Positions 37,661-45,845 of a DNA stretch of 64,000 bases are shown here, piece by piece. The notes beneath the pieces are model-generated. The model ran no database searches and was not told the DNA's origin. It saw nothing but the letters and a program-made list of their open reading frames with translations. The position numbers and the translations under genes were made by a program. The DNA lies in assembly GCA_038502055.1 (NCBI GenBank), contig JAXRKN010000044.1, positions 9,449,501-9,513,500 of the forward strand. The letters run 5' to 3'. Source of the DNA: Tanytarsus gracilentus. Taxonomy: Eukaryota; Arthropoda; Insecta; Diptera; Chironomidae. Within the stretch, counting starts at the first letter, position 1, and every line of letters starts with the position of its first letter.

Positions 37661-40600
37661 ATGTCTTTCTTTTTCAAATCGATGTGGAAAAGTAATTGTA
37701 AACATAAAAGTAAGTTTTTTTGCGAATTTAATGAGAAAATAATTTAGAAAGACATTATTAATTTCAATCAAGATGTGTAGTGCAAAAAGAGAAGTAGAAA
37801 CGGATAATTAAGTGTGAAATTTTTAAGATTTGCTTTAATTTAAATTGAGAAACGTTATTTAAAAGATATTTGATGAAATTTTAATAATTAAGTCACTAGG
37901 TACAGTAAAAATTGTGAATTAAATATTATTTAAAACGCTTCATTAAATTATATGCAAAACAAAACTGAAAGCATCTTGATTTATTTTTTTAATGAAAGCG
38001 CATTTCAGACTTGGTGACATTTCTCATTGCATCTCTCATAAAAGATTGATGGCATGAAACAGGTTCTCACCTGTATTTCTCATATTTTACCAACTTGTTA
38101 ACAAAGCTGCAGTGCAGACAGAATTGGAAATACCCAGCAAGAGTTGTTTCAGAAATATCTAGATTTTTTTTGTTGTACTTAAGAGATAAATCTTGAATAA
38201 GTTCTTGGAATTTTAAGGATTTTTTTATAAATTATGTCACGATGTATTTTTGGAGGTTTCTTTAATTCCAGAATTATTTTTTTCGAGTCGAGAATGAATT
38301 TTTTTTAGAACGTAACAAAGTTTATAAATCACCCCTCTTAAGTCTCTTTAAAAAATCTAAGAATACGACGAAAATTAATTTAATGACGCCGCGACCATGT
38401 GAAGAAGAATTTACATGAAAGTACGCAGAATGATTTCATAAATCAGCTGAGCAATCACGAACAGTTTTTTTTATTGCTGTTTACGTCTTTTTTGTAGACG
38501 CTCAAAAAAAATCATCTCAAACAATTTTTTTTGAATATATTCACATAAAATAATTAAATTATCATTTAATCAGATCTGGGTCACTTTCAACAGCGTTTTT
38601 ATTAAAAACTTTTTAAGGAAGAGAAATTTCTCATACGCATTGCATCATTAAAAAGCATTAAATCAATTGATCAGCATTGACATGGTTATGAAAATGGGAA
38701 AATGATAGGAAGAGATTTGCATACATGCACATGCTGCGATAATCATAATAATTAAGTTGCTGAAAGGTGTAATATAAAATCATTTTAGAGCCATCGAGTT
38801 TGATTACTGTCGAGTAACAAATGGTTAGGAAGAGTTTTTTTTTAAATTAAATTTACATTTTTAACACCTTAAATTTTTCTTCAAAGTTTTAATTTAAATT
38901 TTTTAACAACTTGTTCCCACCCAGTAAAATCACCTTAAATTAAAATATTTATTGCACAAACTAGTGTATCACTCGACGCCGATTACGGCGTAAAAACATT
39001 TATTCATTGATTCATGTGGCGATCACTTATGCGCTTGACTGCTTGAGAGAGAACATTATGAGCATTAATTCAATCAATTTTTATAGTGAATGTGATTTAA
39101 TGTTTGCTCTGATATAGATCGAATGTGTATGAGAAAAGTCATAATAGAGGTTAAAATAGGTTAGAGCAAGGCAATGCGGTCAAAATAAAGCATGCACGAA
39201 AAATTTCATGATTTTAGAAAAATTTAAAAAATAAAAGTAAAAAATTATTTTATATTTTAAAAATTCTAAAATTAAAATTAAAAACTTAAAATTAAAAATA
39301 CAGCAAAGTTCTTTTAATGCATTCTGTTGTCAAAAATCCGTTCTCTGTCTATGATTTTGTGTATCACATCCAAGAGATACTTGAGCGTGAATTTCGTTAT
39401 TTTTCTGTAGGCAGTTCGCTCACATTGCGAGAGAGAAAAATAGAAAAACAGCAGTCAGAATCAGCCTGACGATCGAGTGGTTTGGATGTTGCTCCAACAG
39501 AGAAGATAAAAAATTATTATTAAAAACTTCCTGCAAAAATTAATTGCGCTGTTGTGAAAGTTTGATGACGTTTAATTTAGTTTAAAAATCGAACAATTAA
39601 AGTGCTTAAAAAAGTTTTTTCGAAACCCCAAAATGTCATCATTTTTAAAATCGATGCTAAAAATTAATTCCAAGCATAAAAGTGAGTAATAAGAAATTTT
39701 TAAATGCATAAAATTATCTCAAGTGAAGAAAGAAAAAATATTTTGGTGATCGATGGTAAAATCTCTCGCTTTATTTTTTTTTGCTGAAGGTCACACGAAA
39801 AAACTCAGTCGAAATAATTGGCAAATATCAAAGTCATTGTGAATAAAAAAAAGCTTTCGTATAGAAAAAATCATCAAACGTGTTAATTATTCGCTCATGT
39901 GTTGTGCTATCATCGTCGTCGTCACAAAAACAATTTTTCTGTTTTTTATTTATAAGAATAAGAATGATAAAGTTTAAATTTCAAAGGCAATGTTGTGAAT
40001 CACACTAGAAATGAATTGCATTGAAAAACACATTAGTGATTTATTTTGTGGAGTAAAAATACTTTTGACCTCACGAGGTATTGCAATTATGTTATCTAAT
40101 TAAACCGACAATGGAATTTAAATCTTAAATGAATTGAAAAATTTATTAATTTTTGCAATGGATTTTTTTATTAATTTACTTTCCAAAATCTTTCAGATTT
40201 TAGTAAAATGATTTTACATCAATGAGGTTGTTAATCGAGTGCAAATTTAAAACCTTGACTATTTTATAAAATATGTCACATGCTTCTTACTCCACATACT
40301 CTCATTTTGCATATTTCCAATTAATTTTTATGATACATAATTGCATCGCACGTGAAACTAATCAAGTCTTTTTATCTTTATTGCATAGAACTGAATGAGG
40401 AACTTGCTCTCGCATCGAGTCTTCGAGATTTTGCTGATAGTCCACTTGATTTAAATGACGAGGAAGATTTGACGGATGATGTGGTAACATATACGCTGAA
40501 ATACTTGGGCAGCACAGTTCTAACGAAGTCAAACGAGGAAACAAAGACTAAACTTAAATTCGCAGGCAAGAAATCGAATTTAGCTACCACGAGTGCCATC

Positions 40601-41218
40601 AAGAAAATTATTGCGGCATCGAAGAGCCAAAAGAAACTTTCGGATGTGACAATTTCAATATCACCAAAGGGAATCGAGTCGTTTGACAATGCATCCGATG
40701 AGCCAATAATTCAAATACCAATTTATAAAATTTCTTACTGCTCAGTCGATGCCGCACATGACACAATTTTTTCTTTCGTAAGCTCATCAGCTGAAGGCAA
40801 TGTGGAAAATAATTTTCAAAACAATCAATTTGGATCGCCAGAGTCACCCGCTGGCCAGCTCGAAGCGACATCAATCGACGATGAAGGTGATCTCGTATTG
40901 CATGCATTTCAATGCAACAAAAGAAAAATTGCGCACCACGTGACACTGAGCGTGGCTCGAGCTTTCGAAAGAGCTTTTCAGATCTATCAAAGCGAGCAGC
41001 TTTTGAAGGAAATTCATCAAGACAAAAAGTCAACTAACAAAGAGAACATCCATGAGGCTGAGAAAAATGCTGTGAACATTAAAAGCTTAATTGCGGGTAG
41101 TGGTGGAGGTGACGAAAAGTGTCTAATTGACTTGGAAGATGCGCCACAATTAAATCATTTGTACTCAAAAGAATCGACTCGAGAATATTTGCAAACCACT
41201 TGGGTGTCTTTCGAATAA
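37661..41218 (+). CDS. LDLRAP1: LDLRAP1 (ARH)-like PTB clathrin adaptor
   Basis: Endocytic adaptor that links NPxY tails of LDL-receptor-family proteins to clathrin and AP-2. The main exon 40389-41218 joins in phase 1 to either of two 49-nt first coding exons (37661-37709 or 39633-39681), giving 292 residues each way. The join creates KHKKL, matching the stretch just before the PTB domain of vertebrate ARH. The PTB domain spans about 46-217: VTYTLKYLGST, then ISPKGI, IYKISYCSVD, HAFQCNKRKIAHHVTLSVARAF. A 35-residue Ser/Asn/Gly-rich insertion (about 148-182) interrupts it before the HAFQC strand. Residues 262-266 (LIDLE) fit a clathrin box. Strand motifs fit ARH better than GULP/Ced-6 or Numb. 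AATAAA lies at 41311-41316, downstream of the stop. Confidence 0.85.
37710..40388 (+). other. Introns 1a and 1b of the LDLRAP1-like gene
   Basis: The region between the alternative first exons and the common exon. Apart from exon 1b I see no coding sequence. Around 39400-39630, before exon 1b, the sequence is less AT-rich and contains TCAGAATCAG-like initiator words, compatible with a second promoter. Confidence 0.5.
39633..39681 (+). other. Alternative first coding exon (1b) of the LDLRAP1-like gene
   Basis: Encodes MSSFLKSMLKINSKHK plus one base and ends in GTGAGT. Exon 1a at 37661-37709 encodes MSFFFKSMWKSNCKHK, also 49 nt and the same phase, and ends in GTAAGT. Ten of the 16 residues are identical. 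Each is preceded by its own AT-rich leader, so two promoters are likely. The two isoforms would differ only in this short basic, hydrophobic N-terminus. Confidence 0.75.
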
Positions 41219-41310
41219 ATTTAAAGCATATTTATGGGTTGTAAAAATTTTATTTTAAAAATTTATAAATGTTTATTATAGCGATTTAATTACTGTTCAA
41301 ATGAAATTTT

Positions 41311-41316
41311 AATAAA
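41311..41316 (+). terminator. Poly(A) signal of the LDLRAP1-like gene
   Basis: AATAAA 93 bases after the stop codon. On the other strand, the complement TTTATT at 41372-41377 can serve the converging protease homologue. Confidence 0.6.
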
Positions 41317-41417
41317 AATGCGTCGTTGACACATGAAATATTGATTGAAATGATTAATCTCACAATTTTTTTTTATTTCAAGAAAAGTCCTCTAAAATTT
41401 TTACATTTTCCAAGAAT

Positions 41418-42209
41418 TTAATTTTCCAAATAATCTGTGTTATTCTTTATCCAATCAGTGTGATAATGAACAAGTTGAATTCCAGTAAGAACATCTTCAT
41501 CGTCGCAGCCGTAATAAGCAAATGATTGCAATCCATGAACGACTTCATTAACTATGAATGGTGATCCATGGCCCGAGACACAATTTGTGCCCGATTTTTT
41601 CACAACACATCCTCGACCAGCGGTTCCGAGTGCGGTCCAATTAAGTCGGGGATAAGCAAGACGACAATCAGCTTCAGGAGAAAAAGTTAGTTCAATTTCA
41701 TTTTTAAATTCTGTCGCATGTTCGTCTTCGTCATAGAAATCCAGAACACCCCAGCCGACTGAAATTCCTTGTGAATTTTCCTGCATCGGTGCAGTTGGTA
41801 GCTTTGCGAGTTTATATTGCTTTACAGCTAAATTAAGAGTTTGAGGTGTCTTTACCAGTGCAATGTCATTATGGTTGATGTATCTCTCAAAATTTGGCTT
41901 ATAAATAAATTCAGTTGCTCTATAAATTTCACGACCCTTCTCAAAGACATCAAAAAGTTTGTAAGCATAGATGTGAAGATTAGCAAAAGATGCTTCGACC
42001 ACACATCTTGCAGTTGTCAGCACATAGTTGGGTGATATTAAAGCTCCACTACAAAAATATTTCACTTCAAAGTCGATAAAAGTTTCGATGAGCACAACTG
42101 AAGAATGATCTTCACGATTGACGACAGTTCCGCCTGATGATCGATTTTGAACCACGCGGCATCCTCGGGTAAAAACTAAAATTGATAAAAGAATGAATAT
42201 TTTTAGCAT
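41418..42209 (-). CDS. Secreted serine protease homologue, catalytically dead
   Basis: Single-exon, 263-residue S1-family (chymotrypsin-fold) protein. Residues 1-16 are a signal peptide. The core begins near 24 without a normal R-IVGG activation site. The fold is clear: FCSGALISPNYVLTTARC (50s-60s), HNDIALVKTP with the triad Asp at 115, VGWGVLD (151-157), and a C-terminal HTDWIKNN helix. The triad is broken. The usual TAAHC reads TTARC, so His is replaced by Arg68. The usual GDSGGP reads SGHGSP, so Ser is replaced by His214. It should therefore not cleave peptides. Insect serine protease homologues of this kind act as cofactors in immunity and reproduction, but the role here is unknown. It converges on the adaptor gene, leaving about 200 bases between the stop codons. 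Confidence 0.88.
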   Translation of the reverse strand: MLKIFILLSILVFTRGCRVVQNRSSGGTVVNREDHSSVVLIETFIDFEVKYFCSGALISPNYVLTTARCVVEASFANLHIYAYKLFDVFEKGREIYRATEFIYKPNFERYINHNDIALVKTPQTLNLAVKQYKLAKLPTAPMQENSQGISVGWGVLDFYDEDEHATEFKNEIELTFSPEADCRLAYPRLNWTALGTAGRGCVVKKSGTNCVSGHGSPFIVNEVVHGLQSFAYYGCDDEDVLTGIQLVHYHTDWIKNNTDYLEN

Positions 42210-42622
42210 TCTAACTGACTTGATTGGACTCGAATAAAAGACTAATCCAAAATTGTTGGCACTATTACCTTAATCTTATCTTTAGCCATTTCTTCAGTAT
42301 TAGATAATTTTTTAAGTTCATGATTAGATTAAGGGATTTTTTATCTTATCAATTTAATTTAACAGTAATTAATTTTGGATTAGTCGTTAACTCCAAATCA
42401 CTTTCTTAAAAATATTGATTTTAGCTAATCATCAATTACGGCCGTTCATATGGGAGTGAATTATGTTCTCACCACTGCAAGATGTAAAAAACAAATCCCC
42501 TGAGATGGGTTAAAAATCTATGAAGAGTACAAGCCATGTCATTTTGAATTTATTTCTAATATATTTTAATCATTTATAATTAATAAACAGATGCATCCTG
42601 AATCAGCTCTTTCGAGTGTGCT
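42210..42622. other. Intergenic stretch between the protease homologue and the importin-alpha-like gene
   Basis: Holds the 5' flank of the protease homologue, the protease-like relic, and a minus-strand AATAAA (TTTATT at 42549-42554) suitable for the importin-like gene. Nothing else is recognisable. Confidence 0.5.
42439..42560 (+). pseudogene. Decayed fragment of a serine protease homologue, opposite strand
   Basis: The plus strand reads AVHMGVNYVLTTARC and then stops after KKQIP. NYVLTTARC, including the unusual Arg in place of His, is identical to the neighbouring functional homologue. The underlying 27 bases match at 23 positions. In another frame LKIYEEYK follows, resembling the neighbour's LHIYAYK segment, which suggests a frameshift. 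This looks like the remains of an inverted duplicate; nothing beyond about 120 bases can be aligned by eye. Confidence 0.5.
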
Positions 42623-44441
42623 CTAATATACCATCGGTTGCTTTTCTTGTCGATAGAAAGTTGAAAGAATTTTAATCACCATGTTAACGACGTCATTGCA
42701 TTTATGAAATTGAAGGTGCTCGATTTTCTTGAGAGCTGCAATAAAAAATTTATTTAAACTCTTTTTAAAATTTTAGAGCCTCTAAACTAACCTCCATATT
42801 TTTCGACGAGGATAGAAAATAAATTGACATCCCAAAAATAATTTTCGCCCTTCTTGAGAATCGTATGCAAGCTTTCGCAAACAATCGTAAGAATTTCCGA
42901 ATCTTCTTGTTCATCCAAAGCTTGAGTGAGTGGCAGAAGCACTTCCATAATCACTAGCTCTCTAACATGCTCAAAAGTTCCATTTTTGCACGTGTTAGCA
43001 ATGACCCAATTTGCTTCTCGTCTCACCTTACGATCTTTGTGAATTATAAGCTCCAAAATTCGAGGAAAGATTTTGGCATCGAACAACTGATCGATAAACA
43101 GATCTGCACAAATGTTGCTGAGGATCCAGCATGTCTCCTTCAGGATGCTCTCGTCATGAACAAAAAGTAAATGTTTGAGTGAATCAATGACATTAAACTC
43201 GATGAGTAAATTTGATGCCGAAGTGTGATACGCGATGTTTCCGATAATGCGAATGGCTTCCTTACGCATGATTTTTTTCTCGCCATTCATCAGTTTAATC
43301 AACTCCGGGATGATTTGTGCATCAATTATGTCGAGGTTGAAATTTTTGCTTTCACTAATCGCCGAAATTCCAATGAGTGATTCAATTTTTACGAGATCAC
43401 TGGATGAATTGAAGTGATCCAAAAAGATTTTAAGGCACTTTCTCATCGTTGCACTATCAAGTTGAGGATAAAACTTGGCATCAAGCAAATTAACGAGCGT
43501 CCACAAAATGATTTGAACCCAATCAAAATTATTGCTTGGGACTTGCGGGAGTAGTCCGATAGTTCGTGGCAATATACCCATTGAGATCACTTTATTTCGG
43601 CTTTCTTCTTTGTCTTGAAAGACATTCGTGAGACCCCAAAGAGCTTGAATTTTCACCTCAGCATTGCACTTATCGGTGAGATATTTTTTTTTTTTATTTT
43701 TTTATTTTATTGAGTTTTTTTTTTTTTTTCTTTTTTGTAAAGGGGGTGGGGGTGGGGGGGATAAAGATGATTGAGTTTATTGGTAGGTGAAAATTAGTTG
43801 TGCTGTCTTGCTGCCCATTTTTTTTACACACTACCACAAAAAAAAAAAATTACCCCCCCTTTCAAAATTTCAATGGCGGTTACGTTAACCGCAACAATTT
43901 CATTCGAGCGGTACAAAAAAAAAAGATAATTAGGAATAATTAGAATAATTAGGAATAATTAGAATAATTAGGAATAATTAGAATAATTAGGAATAATTAG
44001 GATAATTAGAATAATTAGAAATAATACAAAATTCACCTCAGCATTGCACTTATCGAAGGCTGCCATGAGAGCTTCAAGTCCATTCACTTTTAAGATCGCT
44101 TCAGATCCGGAATTTGAGGAAGTGGTTGCGATGTTGGTTAATGTCCAGCATGCATGCAGTTGAAACAAGTTGTCACTTCGTCTCATGATCAGCTCAGTCA
44201 CGCGCGGCAAAATGTTCAAGAGTAGAACTCTTTCGATGTCGGGATCTGGCACTGACAGAACCATTTGGAAAAATCGAATTGCACTCATCTGATGAATCGG
44301 GTTGTCGCTCATCAATTCCTTAACTAAAGAGACTCATTTAAGAAAGATCCACACAGGCATCACTTAGACACATTTACCTTTTATCTCGAGAATTAAATCG
44401 TCCATGTTCATAATGATTTCGTTTATGTTGGCACGCTTCAT
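42623..44441 (-). CDS. Divergent importin-alpha-like ARM-repeat protein lacking the IBB domain
   Basis: Importin-alpha proteins bind nuclear localisation signals through ARM repeats. Exons in transcript order: 44441-44378, 44323-44037, 43656-42792, 42735-42623, giving 442 residues. ARM repeats fill the protein, and the WxxxN signatures that line the NLS groove are kept in at least five: W81TLTN, W124GLTN, W169TLVN, W294ILSN, W334VIAN. The C-terminus (EKYGGALKKIEHLQFH) corresponds to the final importin-alpha repeat. The N-terminus starts directly with the first helical repeat. The arginine-rich importin-beta-binding (IBB) domain of about 60 residues is absent, and no exon for it is visible upstream before Poc1. 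Sequence is well diverged from the conserved alpha1/2/3 clades, so a fast-evolving, perhaps germline paralogue is inferred. Intron 2 has an unusual structure described separately. Confidence 0.85.
43652..44055. repeat. Intron flanked by a 24-bp exact direct duplication of exon sequence
   Basis: The same 24 bases occur at 43652-43675 and 44032-44055. Read on the minus strand they contain GCTGAG|GTGAA. The upstream copy supplies the donor (after 44037) and the downstream copy supplies the acceptor (before 43656), so only one copy remains in the mRNA. Between them lie poly(T/A) runs, a G-rich run near 43741-43761, the hairpin GCGGTTACGTTAACCGC at about 43875-43892, and an AT-rich tandem repeat at 43927-44018. 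Confidence 0.8.
43927..44018. repeat. 19-bp tandem repeat, AATAATTA-based
   Basis: About four to five copies of a unit close to GGAATAATTAGAATAATTA, with the last copies slightly diverged. It lies inside the second intron of the importin-alpha-like gene. Confidence 0.9.
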
Positions 44442-44525
44442 TTGAAAATTTGATGAAAGAAAACTTTACAAAGATTACTGAGATAAAAAAAATTCAATTA
44501 AATCACTTGAAAAAATCAAATAAGT

Positions 44526-44531
44526 TTTATT
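44526..44531 (-). terminator. Poly(A) signal of Poc1
   Basis: TTTATT on plus reads AATAAA on minus, about 37 bases beyond the Poc1 stop codon. The importin-like start codon is only 127 bases from the Poc1 stop, so the two genes are packed tightly in tandem. Confidence 0.5.
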
Positions 44532-44567
44532 GAGCATATCAAAAATTATATAAAATATGTCGGATTT

Positions 44568-45845
44568 TTAAATGCATTCTTGAGGCATAAAATTATAATG
44601 AATTGACTTGCGAGAATCAATGACAGTGCTTCCACAACTTTTTTCCGGAACGCTTTCACTCTCAACTTTTTCAATGATATTTTCTTCGAATGGAAAATTT
44701 TCCTTGCTGTCAGTGGGTGTATCGGTCATCTCGAAGCTCGCTGGATTGCAGGTTTCATTCTTAGTGAGATGAGATTTGAAGACCATGATGTGCTTATCTT
44801 TTGAGCCGGTAACGAAATATTTTCCGTCTTTGCTGAATTTAACAGCAGTAACTGGTCCATGATGCCCACGGATTGTGAAAACTTCGCGACCTTCGAGCAA
44901 ATCGAGAATTTTGACTAATCCTTTGTCATCGCCAGTAATCAAATATTTTCCAGAAGGATGAAAATCAACGCACTTTACGCCACAATCGAAGACTCTGTAA
45001 TACTGAACCAATTTCCTTTGAGGAATGTCATAAATCTTGACACGACCATTCTCCTGGGCAATAGCAAGTGATCTATTATCCTTATTCCAGCAGATTTGAT
45101 TCCCATAGCCCTTCTCGTCTTTGAAGCTGTGGACTAACGTGCCATTTACTGTATCAAAAATTTTAAGAGTTTTATCTTCGCCACAAGATGCAATTAAATC
45201 GTTGGTTGGAGAAAAGCGAGCACATCGAATCCAGTTGGTGTGGCCAACGTATGATGAGATGAAGTTGCGATGACCTAAGCGGAACCTGTTGAAAGACATG
45301 ATAGGTGAATCAAGATTGTAAAGGTGTTAAATTTCTTACATCTTCACACTTTTATCATCACTGCCGGTGATGATGCGGTTGCCTGAATTTGAGAAATGGA
45401 CTGATCGAATTTTTGAGTGATGACCCACAATGGTCGACTGATGTCCATTATGATAGATAGCTTCCGAGATTGCGATCTAAATATTTTTTAAATTTTATTA
45501 ATATCTTGCGACACATTTTTAGCAGGTGAATGTACCTTTCTTGTGTTCCCAACGACAGCAAACATGTTCTGACTCGAATAATCGCAGTCGTACTTAAAAA
45601 GAAATTTACAATTTAGAAATTGATGTTGGTAATTTGAATGTTGGTAAACCTACAACTTCAAACCCGTATCTGAACTTCATAACTCTCTTGTTTTTGCGTT
45701 CCGTACTGTAGAGAGCCACTGTTTTGTCAAGAGAAGATACAGCAAATTTTTGTTCAGTGTCATGGAATGCAATTCCTGTGATTGTGTCGTTATTTCCTCT
45801 CAAATGCAAAGCTAGTTGCGGAATGGGCATCTCCATTGAAGCCAT
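44568..45845 (-). CDS. Poc1: POC1 centriolar WD40 protein
   Basis: Centriole and basal-body protein needed for triplet stability and centriole length. Exons in transcript order: 45845-45654, 45592-45536, 45476-45340, 45285-44568, giving 367 residues. A WD40 propeller fills the first 290 residues or so. Repeats best matching POC1 are VGHTNWIRCARFSP..EDKTLKIFD, FHPSGKYLITGDDKGLVKILDLLEGREVF and IRGHHGPVTAVKFSKDGKYFVTGSKDK. The opening blades are degenerate, with few canonical WD dipeptides. The tail is acidic and short, with no obvious C-terminal POC1 coiled coil, which is shorter than the human proteins but close to fly Poc1. The start ATG was taken at MASMEMPIPQ, since the open frame upstream has no earlier ATG. 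Confidence 0.85.
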
